Assembly (NCBI RefSeq): GCF_000317065.1
Contig: NC_019701.1
Location: forward strand, 2,862,001 to 2,926,000
DNA from: Pseudanabaena sp. PCC 7367
GTDB taxonomy: Bacteria > Cyanobacteriota > Cyanobacteriia > Pseudanabaenales > Pseudanabaenaceae
DNA length: 64,000 nt
Direction of reading: 5' to 3'
Shown here: in pieces, positions 27,056 to 35,535 of the stretch
Layout: every line of letters starts with the position of its first letter
Numbering within the stretch: the stretch's first letter is position 1
Translations under genes and position numbers: made by a program
Notes under the pieces: generated by a model
What the model was told of the DNA's origin: nothing
The model's input: only the letters and a program-made list of their open reading frames with translations
Databases searched by the model: none

Positions 27056-28006
27056 TTATCCGGCGGCAGCAATAATCTGATCATCGATCGCAAAGTCGAT
27101 TTCTTGCTCATGGCGACCGGAGGGCACATAGTCCTGTTTGAAGGAAGTTTCTAGACCTTCGACCAGATCAAATTCTGGCTCCCAATCGAGATCGAGTAGG
27201 GCTTTATCGATCGCGGTGAAGAAATGCTGCAACCGAAACGGGAAGGCTTTTTTCTTGCCAAAGTCAAAGTCCTTGGGGTTGTAGTAAACAAATTGCAGCT
27301 TGTCGGGGTCTTTGCCAATCGCCTGGGCGCAAAGCTTAGCAATCCCGCTGTAGGTAACATAGCGAATGTCGGAGATGTTATAAATTTCGCCGTAGGTTTT
27401 GGGTTGCTTGAGTACCGCTGCCATCGCCGCCGCTAAGTCCTCTACATGGCCTAGTTGGGTAATAAATTGACCATTGCCAGGGATCGGCACGGGGCGATCG
27501 CGCACGATCCGATCGAAGAACCAGGCTTCTACGTCGTTGTAGTTGCCGGGGCCATAGATATAGGTGGGGCGAATTGAGGTGAAGGGGAAGCCTTCGGCGC
27601 TGTAGAGTTTTTTGAGGTAGGCTTCGGTGTGTAGTTTGCCTTTGTGGCGACTTTCGGGGTTGGTGGGGTCTTCTTCAAAATAAGGTAATGTCTCGGATTC
27701 TTGATATACGCCGGCGGAACTCATGTAAATGAAGTGGCGGATGCGATCGCGGAACATGTCAACGATCGGTTTGGTGTCGCTGAGTTCGCGGCCGCTGTTG
27801 TCGAAGATGGCATCGAAGGACTGGCCGCTGAGTTTTTCTTTGAGCTGTTGGATGTCTTTGCGATCGCCCTGGATCATCTTCACGCCTGCGGCTGGGGCGG
27901 GGCGATTGCCGCGATTGAATAGGACTACTTCATGACCAAGCGAGATCAGGTTTTGGGTGAGCGCTACGCCCACGAACCTGGTGCCACCCATTATCAATAT
28001 TCTCAT
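27056..28006 (-). CDS. CSP41-like NAD-dependent epimerase/reductase family protein
   Basis: A 316-aa atypical short-chain dehydrogenase. The dinucleotide loop GGTRFVG sits at residues 7-13, followed by FNRGNRP. In place of the usual active-site YxxxK it has SRHKGKLHTEAYL after the MSSAGVY segment, as in plastid CSP41b and its cyanobacterial relatives, which associate with RNA and ribosomes or polymerase instead of clearly acting as epimerases. The later SIRPTYIYGPGNY is a family motif. The call is a CSP41b homologue; enzyme activity on a sugar nucleotide is not supported. The ATG start lies exactly at the first strand. Confidence 0.85.
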   Translation of the reverse strand: MRILIMGGTRFVGVALTQNLISLGHEVVLFNRGNRPAPAAGVKMIQGDRKDIQQLKEKLSGQSFDAIFDNSGRELSDTKPIVDMFRDRIRHFIYMSSAGVYQESETLPYFEEDPTNPESRHKGKLHTEAYLKKLYSAEGFPFTSIRPTYIYGPGNYNDVEAWFFDRIVRDRPVPIPGNGQFITQLGHVEDLAAAMAAVLKQPKTYGEIYNISDIRYVTYSGIAKLCAQAIGKDPDKLQFVYYNPKDFDFGKKKAFPFRLQHFFTAIDKALLDLDWEPEFDLVEGLETSFKQDYVPSGRHEQEIDFAIDDQIIAAAG

Positions 28007-28082
28007 GGTTGCTCTGTTTTGAGTTTTTCCAACTTTGCCTCAACTTTTAAATATTAAGGTGTTTTGGTTTTTTTGGCTGTTT

Positions 28083-29069
28083 TTATTGTGGGGTGTTTTC
28101 TTCGGGGCGGTCATTATCGTCGTCAGTTGCTTCTGTGCTGTTCTGCTCTTTCCATAGCTCCCAAAATGCATCTGGCACATTTATTGCATCTTCCAAATTC
28201 TTCACACCTTTAAGTACAGTATTGGCTTTGCTGACACGTACATCAGTAAGATCTGCTTCAGAAAGATCGGCATTACTGAGATTAACAAGGGAAAGGTTAA
28301 CGCCCCTTAAATTAGCAGCTACCAGATTTGCATCGCTAAAATTAGCAGCGAGGGCTGCTCCTTCAAGTTGTGTGCATTTTAACGTAGCGCCCATGAAATC
28401 TGCACCGAAAAGAATTGCATTATTTAGTTTTGCATATGTAAGATCTGCCTCGATAAACTTGGCTTCGCAAAGGTGGGCATCAATAAACTCCGCATCAACT
28501 AAGCTAGCAAAGCTAAAGTTCGCGTATTTGCAATAAGAATTATTGAAATTAGCGTACTCTAATTTTGCATCTGTAAAGTTAGCTTCATTAAATTCAGAGT
28601 TAGGGACTTGCAAACAACTAAGTTCAGCGTAAGGTAATTCGATAGCATTAAATGAAATACCATCTGAGTATAGATCCTCAAGAGCTTTGCGACGAGCGTA
28701 GCTTGTTCCAATCCATTTAGCATTATCTATAACTTGCCAAGCCTCATAATGCCTTCTCTTTTTGCGCTCATTTGACTCCAAGATGTAAAGCCAAATACCA
28801 GAAATAAGCGAAAGAGTTCTTAGACTATCTAAATCGATTAAATCTAAGACACTGGTATATTTAGGGTTTGGTTTATTAGTAAATGGTAAAAGCCATTTCT
28901 CAAAATAATAAAAAGCGACAATTGAAATGGCTGCAAATATGATTGAACAGATGATGCGTTGCCATTGAGTCTTAATAACATGCTCTTTAAATTGTTTCTC
29001 GCATTGAGACCACAATTTAGACTGCCAAGATTCCTTTTTTTTATTTTCTGGCTTTTCTGGTTCTGGCAT
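28083..29069 (-). CDS. Membrane-anchored pentapeptide-repeat protein
   Basis: A 328-aa protein with a basic N-terminus, two hydrophobic segments (IICSIIFAAISIVAFYYF, about residues 40-62, and TLSLISGIWLYIL, about 100-113), then about 130 residues of A(N/D)LxxA-type pentapeptide repeats (residues 150-285) forming a quadrilateral beta helix, and an acidic tail. The repeat region should face the cytosol. The role is unknown; pentapeptide proteins can mimic DNA or act as scaffolds. Its ATG overlaps the stop of the upstream protoporphyrinogen oxidase by one base (TAATG), so expression is likely coupled. An A9 run just before that stop could allow slippage. Confidence 0.85.
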   Translation of the reverse strand: MPEPEKPENKKKESWQSKLWSQCEKQFKEHVIKTQWQRIICSIIFAAISIVAFYYFEKWLLPFTNKPNPKYTSVLDLIDLDSLRTLSLISGIWLYILESNERKKRRHYEAWQVIDNAKWIGTSYARRKALEDLYSDGISFNAIELPYAELSCLQVPNSEFNEANFTDAKLEYANFNNSYCKYANFSFASLVDAEFIDAHLCEAKFIEADLTYAKLNNAILFGADFMGATLKCTQLEGAALAANFSDANLVAANLRGVNLSLVNLSNADLSEADLTDVRVSKANTVLKGVKNLEDAINVPDAFWELWKEQNSTEATDDDNDRPEENTPQ

Positions 29070-30577
29070 TATTTTTTTTTAGTAGACAGATTTAAAAACC
29101 CCTTAATTTGTTCAGCCGTACCAAAACTCCTCTTCACACAATCCCCCAGCGCCACGCCACCAATAAAATTAGCACTCACAAACAACCCAGGATGATTAGC
29201 CAGATCCCTTTCAACCCGCGCCAATCGATCGAGGTGACCGACCTCATACTGCGGGATCGCCCGTTGCCACAAATGCACCGCCAACACCTTCGGTTCGATC
29301 GTGGTGTCTGGTTTCAGCAACGTTTGCTTCAGGTCACTATGCACCGCCTGAGCTATTTCAGGTTCAGATAGATCGGCAATGCCAGTATCCAACGACCCAC
29401 CAATAAAATTCAGCAGCAGATGATAGCCAGCCGGAGCGCGATCGCTAAACAAACTCGATCCCCAGATCGTGCCCAACGTACGGATGCCCTGACTACGCGG
29501 GATCAAATTACCAAACCCATTCATATCCCGTTTCATCGCCGCATCCGGATACCCCAACACCACACAGGCCACTGGCGGGTAATAAATCTCACCCAAAGAT
29601 TGAGCTGCATCAGGGGCAATATCTTGCAGCAGCATACTGGAAACATAGGCAGGCGTAGTAAGGAGCAAAGCCCGCGCCGTGATCGTTTCGATCCCGTGGG
29701 GTGTCTCATAGGTGGCGCTATATGTCCCATCAGAGTTGGGCTGGATTTTGTCCAACCGCCATTGCAATCGCACCTCATGACCTTTGTCGATTAAATCTTC
29801 GGCGATCGCCCTGGGCAGAGCCTCAATCCCATTTTTAAATGATCCCAACTGTCCTGGCTTGGTTTTGGGGATCTCCTGGCGATCGTAAATATTTGCTGGC
29901 TGGTTGGTTTGCGCCTTCTCTTGCTTGCGCTTGGCCAACCGCGACAGGATCGCCCCCGCCACCAGACCATTGTAGTTTTTTTCTAACCGGAAAATCTTGC
30001 CAAATGCCGCCGCCGCACTCAGCTTGTCCGTATTGCCTGCATAAACCCCAGAGATGAACGGTACTACCAGCCGATCGACCACCTCTTGCCCCAGATGCCG
30101 CTTAAAAAACTGCGCCACAGTTTCTTCCCCCGCTGCCGCTGGTCGCACAAAGCCGATCGCCCCCAGGAAAGCCCTTAGCTTGCCCTTGATCGTTAATAAA
30201 TTAAATTTGGTTAGCAGCTGCGGTGACATGGGCAGAGCATTTAACTTCCCATTCCAGAACACAAACCTGGGCAACTTGCCATCCGCAAATACTAATTCAT
30301 CCTTTAGCCCCACCGCCGCCGCCAGTTTGAGTAGCTCTGGGGCTGGCTGAAAGCTATTGGGCCCTTCTTCCCATTGAAAACCTACTTCATCCCGCTGCGA
30401 GACGATCGCCCCGCCCACCCGATTTTGTGCCTCGGTGACGATAATCCTGAGCTGGTTTGACCCATTAGCCTCAGCGACAGAATTGCTGGCCAGGTCATGA
30501 GCCACGGTGAGGCCACTGATCCCAGCGCCAACTACCAACAGGTCGATCGGTGAGCCAGCATGATTATGGTTGGACAT
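29069..30577 (-). CDS. hemY: Protoporphyrinogen oxidase, HemY type
   Basis: An FAD-dependent oxidase of 502 aa that converts protoporphyrinogen IX to protoporphyrin IX, the last shared step of heme and chlorophyll synthesis. The FAD loop is LLVVGAGISGLTVAHDLA, followed by VTEAQNRVGGAI. The pair EEGPNSFQP and the C-terminal FVSANFIGGVALGDCV are typical of the oxygen-dependent PPOX/HemY family. Many cyanobacteria use HemJ, so a HemY is less common. The final codons read Thr-Lys-Lys-Lys from an A9 run ahead of the stop, overlapping the next gene. The ATG start (MSNHNHAG) is in good context for the fold. Confidence 0.92.
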   Translation of the reverse strand: MSNHNHAGSPIDLLVVGAGISGLTVAHDLASNSVAEANGSNQLRIIVTEAQNRVGGAIVSQRDEVGFQWEEGPNSFQPAPELLKLAAAVGLKDELVFADGKLPRFVFWNGKLNALPMSPQLLTKFNLLTIKGKLRAFLGAIGFVRPAAAGEETVAQFFKRHLGQEVVDRLVVPFISGVYAGNTDKLSAAAAFGKIFRLEKNYNGLVAGAILSRLAKRKQEKAQTNQPANIYDRQEIPKTKPGQLGSFKNGIEALPRAIAEDLIDKGHEVRLQWRLDKIQPNSDGTYSATYETPHGIETITARALLLTTPAYVSSMLLQDIAPDAAQSLGEIYYPPVACVVLGYPDAAMKRDMNGFGNLIPRSQGIRTLGTIWGSSLFSDRAPAGYHLLLNFIGGSLDTGIADLSEPEIAQAVHSDLKQTLLKPDTTIEPKVLAVHLWQRAIPQYEVGHLDRLARVERDLANHPGLFVSANFIGGVALGDCVKRSFGTAEQIKGFLNLSTKKK

Positions 30578-31694
30578 AGTTAGTTAATTGTTAATCAAGT
30601 TTGTGCATGAATAGGTCGAGGCAGGGGATCGATCGGGCTAGTTTTGTTCCAGCTTTCAGTTAAAAATCTAGCTCACTAGATCTAGCTGTGGCTAGTCAAA
30701 GATCATAGCCAAACTTCGATCGCTATCTGCCAATATTCAAGAATGTTCAAACTTGCTAACTCAAAACTGTTACAAATCAAACAAACCGATCAACTAAATT
30801 TAGCCGCAAGGAGCGATCGCGGCTTTGTAAATTTTCAAGCCTTAAGATCGATTTTCTATTTGGGAATATTTAGAAATATGCTAATGGGTTCAGTTAATAA
30901 CATGATCCCCGATTGGATGGCATAAAAATCAACCTGGGGATCGCCAGGATATTTACCAGCAAAGAGATTTAAGCTAAAAACAAGAGCTTTTGGCGTGTGA
31001 CAAGGTAGCGATCCCGCCAGAGACAAATGAGTAAATATACTCACTCTCGATCGGTGTTTCAACAATATAATTTGATTTTAAAAGAGCAGCTAGCTATCAA
31101 CAGCTAACATCCCAGACCTTCACTTGAAGCGGGTTTCGGCTATTTAGTAAAGCTGAGTGCTCACTTTATGATGGTAAAAAAGGATTAACTATTCTTAAAT
31201 AGTTTCAACTTATAAAGAAAATGTTAAGCGATCCCCGTTTTTTTGTATTGTCAGGCACAATAATGATAGTTCAATCGAGGTCAGCCGATATATAGACCTT
31301 GAATTTAAAAGCTAATTTAATACTCTACTTGATATGTGATGCTTGATCCCCGACAGATTGAGCATCGCTTTTTAGTAACTGTCTCTAACCTACCATATAA
31401 ATACTTAGGTAGATATATTTACTGTTTTTGTTTAGATTGAGTTATATTTCTACACTTAATACTGCGGTAAAACTTAGTAGAGCAAAACATTTCTTAATTA
31501 ATAAATTGCCCCACAAAAAATCAAAAAGCTCTGATTTATATACCATCGATCAGCATATAACGACAGAAGGGGTTGTTATAGTTATATACAGCAATTATGG
31601 TTAAGAGGATTGTCGCAAAACACTGGTTACTGACGATCGCTTTACTTAAGTAAGCTTGAAAGTATAACTATTAGAAGGTTTGTTAGCCAATATC
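30578..31694. other. Long intergenic region upstream of aat
   Basis: About 1.1 kb separate the divergent hemY and aat genes. No convincing ORF is present. It holds a hairpin with a T run at 31338-31371 and a perfect GTA-N8-TAC at 31409-31422, about 270 bases before aat. Together they could flag a small RNA, but the evidence is thin. Confidence 0.5.
31338..31371 (+). terminator. Candidate terminator hairpin without a known upstream gene
   Basis: GATGCT at 31338-31343 can pair with AGCATC at 31361-31366, with a 17-base loop, and is followed by GCTTTTT. No coding gene precedes it on this strand within 1 kb, so it may end an unannotated RNA. The stem is short and the loop long, so this is tentative. 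Confidence 0.4.
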
Positions 31695-32270
31695 ATGTTT
31701 GATGTGCGTAGTGTGATTAACGGCTATGCGCAAGGGCACTTTCTGATGGCGGAAGAAGAAGGTGTTCCCGTTGAATGGTACTACACCAAGAGTAGGACTT
31801 TGATCCCGTTGGACGATCGGTTTCGCTACCCTCGATCGCTGCGACGGGCAATTAACAAAGATCAGTTCCAGGTTAAGATTAATGCGGCCTTTGGGGCGGT
31901 AGTTGATGGTTGTGCCGATCGCCAAACCACCTGGATTTCCGATCAACTCAAGGCTATTTATCATGAGTTAAACCGAGCTGGCTGGGCCTACAGCTTCGAG
32001 ACCTGGTGTGGCGAAGAATTAGCCGGTGGGATTTTGGGGATCTCGATCGGCGGTGCTTTCATTGGTGAATCGATGTTTTTTCGGGTTTCCGATGGATCAA
32101 AGGTGGCGATGGTGAAGTTAGTAGACCATTTACGATCGCGCGGCTTTTTATTATTCGATGCCCAGCTCATGAATCCCCATTTACAGCGGTTTGGTGCCTA
32201 TGAAGTATCTGATTCTGAATATCGCCGTATGCTCGACATTGCCTTACAAATGCCTTGCTCTATGTTGTAA
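31695..32270 (+). CDS. aat: Leucyl/phenylalanyl-tRNA--protein transferase
   Basis: Adds Leu or Phe from tRNA to proteins with N-terminal Arg or Lys, marking them for ClpS/ClpAP-type degradation (N-degron pathway). The 191-aa product carries the cyanobacterial hallmarks GYAQGHFLMAEEEG, LIPLDDRFRYPRSLRR and, later, GGAFIGESMFF and RFGAYEVS. I use the ATG at 31695, whose product aligns with the known short cyanobacterial N-terminus; TTG at 31680 is one base after AGAAGG and too close to it. The sequence is complete with no frameshift. Confidence 0.93.
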   Translation: MFDVRSVINGYAQGHFLMAEEEGVPVEWYYTKSRTLIPLDDRFRYPRSLRRAINKDQFQVKINAAFGAVVDGCADRQTTWISDQLKAIYHELNRAGWAYSFETWCGEELAGGILGISIGGAFIGESMFFRVSDGSKVAMVKLVDHLRSRGFLLFDAQLMNPHLQRFGAYEVSDSEYRRMLDIALQMPCSML

Positions 32271-32346
32271 ATTAGCCAGCTTTAGTTTAGCTCCTGATTA
32301 TGTCACGTCACTACCCGATTTTTCGTACTAACTTTCGTACTAACTA

Positions 32347-32949
32347 ATGAGTGAACCTGTATGGGCTTACGCTACGCCTGGAATTCCCGATCGGCTGTTT
32401 GAACGCTTGCCGGGCATCCCCTTGAGTAAATGTGAAGCCAGACTATTGCTAATTGGCAATCTGCGCTTATATCCCCAATCAATCCTGTGGGATATTGGCG
32501 CTGGCACTGGCACGATCCCCGTAGAAGTGGGGCTGCTGTGCCCCCAAAGCCAGGTCTTTGCGATCGAGCGCGATGAAGATGTCGCTAAGTTGATTGAGCG
32601 CAATTGTCAGAAGTTTGCGGTGGGCAATGTGGAAGTAATTGTTGGCAGTGCGCCAGAATGTTTAGAGCAGCTCCAGGCCACTCCCGATCGTATTTGCATT
32701 GAAGGCGGACGATCGCTCGGTGAAATTCTGGACTATTGTTGGCAACGGTTAGCAATTCCGGGTCGAGTTACCGCCACCACATCCAGCCTGGAAGGGCTCT
32801 ATGCCATTTCCGAAAGTTTTGCTAAATTACAAGCACGTAATGTTGAGGTGGTGCAATCGGCTGTAAATCGCCTGGAAACCAGGGGCAATCGGCAATCATT
32901 TGCAGCGATCAATCCGATGTTTATTATTAGTGGCGAAAAGTTGGGTTAG
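32347..32949 (+). CDS. cbiT: Precorrin-6Y/8 methyltransferase-type protein CbiT
   Basis: A 200-aa SAM-dependent methyltransferase of the CbiT family, which methylates C15 of the corrin ring and decarboxylates the acetate side chain in cobalamin synthesis. The start region GIPDRLFERLPGIPLSKCEAR is family-typical, followed by the SAM loop WDIGAGTGTIPVEVG, then AIERDEDVAKLIERN. In many bacteria this domain is fused to CbiE as CobL; here it is a separate protein, as in some cyanobacteria. It lies 23 bases before a DUF2993 gene on the same strand. Confidence 0.9.
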   Translation: MSEPVWAYATPGIPDRLFERLPGIPLSKCEARLLLIGNLRLYPQSILWDIGAGTGTIPVEVGLLCPQSQVFAIERDEDVAKLIERNCQKFAVGNVEVIVGSAPECLEQLQATPDRICIEGGRSLGEILDYCWQRLAIPGRVTATTSSLEGLYAISESFAKLQARNVEVVQSAVNRLETRGNRQSFAAINPMFIISGEKLG

Positions 32950-32972
32950 CAGATCAGCGAGGTTAATTAATA

Positions 32973-33962
32973 ATGGATTGGGCAGTTGGCATTTTATCTA
33001 CCCTATTTGGCTTGGCAGGTACACCGGGCATTGTGATCGATCGGGTGGCCACTAATTTTGTGCGCAGTCAGGTTCATAGCGCCGATGTCTTAGAAGTCAG
33101 GATTGAAAATACGCCTAATTATCAAGTTTTGCAGGGGGATGTCGATCGGCTCCTGGTAGCAGGGCGCGGTGTATATATTCAGCCATTTTTACGGGTGGAT
33201 ACGATCGACCTGGAAACCGATCCGATTAGCGTTAATGCTGGGTTGGGTGAGCAGGATTTTGCGCTCAGAAAACCATTGCAAGCGGCGGTGCGGGTAATCA
33301 TTACCTCTGCTGATGTCAATCTGGCGTTGCGATCGCCGGAAATTAGCGACTCATTTCAGGGCGTGGAGGTGAATTTTTCTGCCGATCCCAGCCAGGCCGA
33401 AATATTTGACCTGAATGATCCCAGGGTGGAATTTCTCGATGGCGATCGGATTCGCCTCACTGCGGTACTAGAGCCCAGCAAGGCAATTAAGCAATCAGCC
33501 GATCTTGCCGATCTTGCCGATCAAAAGAAAAATAACTCAGCCCAGGATCGACAAGCCCCCCTATTAGCGACACCATCAGAAGATGCATTTGATTCTACTG
33601 GTGATCCAGATTTAGGCATCGATAAGGTGACGGATGCCAGCAGCGATCGCGCCTTAGAGTCCCAAGCCCAAGATGCGATTAATCCAGCAGAAAATGAAGA
33701 TCGGCTCGAAGTTTTAATCGAAGCCTCATTGCGAGTGGAAAACGGGGTTCGGCTGCAAATTAGCGATCCGATTGTTAACTTGCAAGGCGTAGCCGTTCCC
33801 AAAGATATTATTGATGCGTTTGTGGATGGTTTGAACAAAGTGCTGGATCTACGTCAGCTCGAAGAAACAGGCATCATCGCCAGAGTGCTGCAATTTAAAG
33901 TCACCGATGGTCAAATGCAGGTGGTGGGTTTTGCCCAACTTCAGCCAGAAGCCTTCGAGTAA
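32973..33962 (+). CDS. DUF2993 (LmeA family) lipid-binding-like protein
   Basis: A 329-aa protein of the DUF2993/LmeA family. The N-terminus (GTPGIVIDRVATNFVRSQVHSADVLEVRIENTPN is split around residues 15-48) and the repeated beta strands fit the family, whose members resemble tubular lipid-binding or phospholipid-binding folds. About 70 residues rich in Asp, Ala, Ser and Gln (about 170-240), including a short ADLADLAD repeat made by a 9-base duplication, interrupt the domain. The function is unknown; envelope lipid handling is a reasonable guess. It follows cbiT by 23 bases and may share its message. Confidence 0.82.
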   Translation: MDWAVGILSTLFGLAGTPGIVIDRVATNFVRSQVHSADVLEVRIENTPNYQVLQGDVDRLLVAGRGVYIQPFLRVDTIDLETDPISVNAGLGEQDFALRKPLQAAVRVIITSADVNLALRSPEISDSFQGVEVNFSADPSQAEIFDLNDPRVEFLDGDRIRLTAVLEPSKAIKQSADLADLADQKKNNSAQDRQAPLLATPSEDAFDSTGDPDLGIDKVTDASSDRALESQAQDAINPAENEDRLEVLIEASLRVENGVRLQISDPIVNLQGVAVPKDIIDAFVDGLNKVLDLRQLEETGIIARVLQFKVTDGQMQVVGFAQLQPEAFE

Positions 33963-33975
33963 TTTGCCTCCTCCC

Positions 33976-33997
33976 ACCCAAAAATCCGATTGGGTTT
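33976..33997 (+). terminator. Weak candidate terminator after DUF2993
   Basis: ACCCAA and TTGGGT form a 6-bp stem with an 8-base loop, followed by only a few T. It is 14 bases past the stop codon, but the T tract is short. Confidence 0.35.
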
Positions 33998-34151
33998 GAG
34001 TCAATTCCTGCTTAAGTAATACCTGAGATTTGGATGGATTTCCTGGAGCCAGGAACGATCGCTCAGGGCACAGGACAAATTTGCAAGAGGCCGATCGACT
34101 CCCCAAAAGCTATATAAACCAACCAACATCAGCGATCGCAAAAACGGCGCG

Positions 34152-34174
34152 ATGTGTTAACAAAACTAACACAT
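34152..34174. promoter_or_regulatory. Inverted repeat upstream of the leader ORF and RHH gene
   Basis: A perfect 8-base inverted repeat, ATGTGTTA (34152-34159) and TAACACAT (34167-34174), flanks a 7-base spacer. It is about 120 bases ahead of the short leader ORF and may be an operator, for example for the ribbon-helix-helix protein encoded downstream. That link is inference; the repeat itself is seen directly. Confidence 0.5.
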
Positions 34175-34296
34175 GTAAATTTGCATAAACATTGCTGCTC
34201 AATGCCTTCAACTGTTATATTCTGTTGGTATTGCTTTTGTTATTACTGGTAAATAACATTTATCGCAAAGCTGCAACATTTAACTGAGGTGTAACC

Positions 34297-34341
34297 ATGA
34301 AAGCGAAATATTTTGTTATTACATCGTCCAAGCTAAGATGA
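34297..34341 (+). CDS. Short leader peptide ORF (14 codons)
   Basis: ATG at 34297 has a good ribosome site (GAGG, seven bases upstream) and encodes MKAKYFVITSSKLR. Its TGA overlaps a second tiny ATG frame of eight codons. The ribbon-helix-helix gene starts 65 bases later. It may be a translated leader that tunes the next gene or a chance ORF; I cannot tell. Confidence 0.4.
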   Translation: MKAKYFVITSSKLR

Positions 34342-34406
34342 TTGTCAGCAATAACCCAGAATAAATTGTTTCATGGACTTTATGTGGATCTAAGAGTTGA
34401 GTATTC

Positions 34407-34556
34407 ATGGCTAGAACTAAACCTCCTTCCGACAAAATTCTCACCATTCGCCTAACGGAATCGGAATTAAATAATCTAGAGTCTTATTGCATTTCCAAAA
34501 GTAAAACCAAAACGGAAGTGATCAGGGACTATATCCGTCGGCTGAAAACTGCTTGA
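34407..34556 (+). CDS. Small ribbon-helix-helix (CopG-like) DNA-binding protein
   Basis: A 49-aa protein that fits the ribbon-helix-helix fold: a strand DKILTIRLTESE, a helix ELNNLESYCISKS, a turn and a second helix KTEVIRDYIRRLKT. Such proteins dimerise and bind operators with the paired strands, and are often autoregulators or antitoxins. No toxin gene lies on either side, which argues against a simple toxin-antitoxin pair. The ATG at 34407 opens MARTKPPSDK. It is preceded by a short leader ORF and an inverted repeat. The fold is well supported; the target is not known. Confidence 0.75.
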   Translation: MARTKPPSDKILTIRLTESELNNLESYCISKSKTKTEVIRDYIRRLKTA

Positions 34557-34983
34557 GCCAAGAGCTTCGCGCGATAAGTTTCGATCGCCAAATTTTAAGT
34601 TATCAAGCTGCAAATGCCTGAATTCAAACTGTGCCTAGAGCTATTCGATCGCAAGGATGACTATGTTGGCTGATTTTACTGATCAAAATCCTGAACCTAG
34701 AACCTAGCCATAATCATTTGCTCAAAGCCGAGCAGATTGATAATTTGGCGGAAGGAATTAAAAATTTATTCATCACACCTTACTTACTCTTCCGCTCCCA
34801 CTGCCATGACTTAGTGCCAGGGTCTTAAGCGCTTAATTGCGTTTCATTGTTGTTTAGTTGGTTCCTGATTGGCGGCGGATCAAATTTCTATAATTAATAG
34901 CCATTACTTAATCAAAATAACTATTGATCTAATCTAATTGCCAATTAGTTTTGCCGAACGCACCAGCAGGCAGGGGGTAAAGA
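34557..34983. other. Intergenic spacer
   Basis: AT-rich, between the RHH gene and a hypothetical gene on the same strand. I see no reading frame of interest or hairpin with a T run. Confidence 0.55.
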
Positions 34984-35328
34984 ATGCATTTCAATTTCGA
35001 GATCTTAGGCGTTTCGCCGATCCTGGACTTTTTTAATCATCAACAAAAAATCAATCAACGCCAGCTAAATTTCGGGGTGGAATATGTGGGTACGCCAAAA
35101 TGTACGCTGGATAGCTTGATTAGATCGATCGAACCGGTGCCACCAAAACGGGGCTGGGATTACGAAAAATTGGTAGAGAGTATTGTCAACTTTTGGATCA
35201 CCAACCCAGAAACCATTGACCTGTGGCGATCGCGCCTTGATGATGCTGGCACTGAAAGTCTATTAGTATCGCGGGTCGGGGACATCAAATCCTTGAGGTA
35301 TGAGCTGGAATCAATCTTTGATCAATAA
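34984..35328 (+). CDS. Conserved hypothetical protein
   Basis: A 114-aa soluble protein that I do not recognise. It has a beta-rich start (MHFNFEILGVSPILDFF) and a helical end (GDIKSLRYELESIF), with several aromatic residues (WDYEKLVESIVNFW) in between. There is no signal peptide or membrane segment. GGGG lies seven bases before the ATG, but it is only a partial ribosome site. Codon use matches the neighbours. It stands alone. Confidence 0.6.
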   Translation: MHFNFEILGVSPILDFFNHQQKINQRQLNFGVEYVGTPKCTLDSLIRSIEPVPPKRGWDYEKLVESIVNFWITNPETIDLWRSRLDDAGTESLLVSRVGDIKSLRYELESIFDQ

Positions 35329-35535
35329 GTAGCCTTAATCTCAATTTTCCATCTTTTACGATCGCAATCATGACTAATCTGGCTAAGGGGCGATCGTTAT
35401 TTTATGGATCTTCGCTACGATCATAAATAGCGCTATTTCAAACAACTTATTCAATAAACTTCTCGCCTAAATGTTCATGTAACGGCTGAGATCGCGTCCC
35501 CTCTTTATTTAAATCGAAATCAAACTTAAATATCT

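Noticed and set aside
30743-30925. 60-codon plus-strand frame between hemY and aat
   Set aside because: Short, no ribosome site and no family resemblance.
34407-35328. RHH protein as antitoxin of a toxin-antitoxin pair
   Set aside because: The next gene is 427 bases away and has no toxin-like motif, so a toxin-antitoxin operon is not supported.
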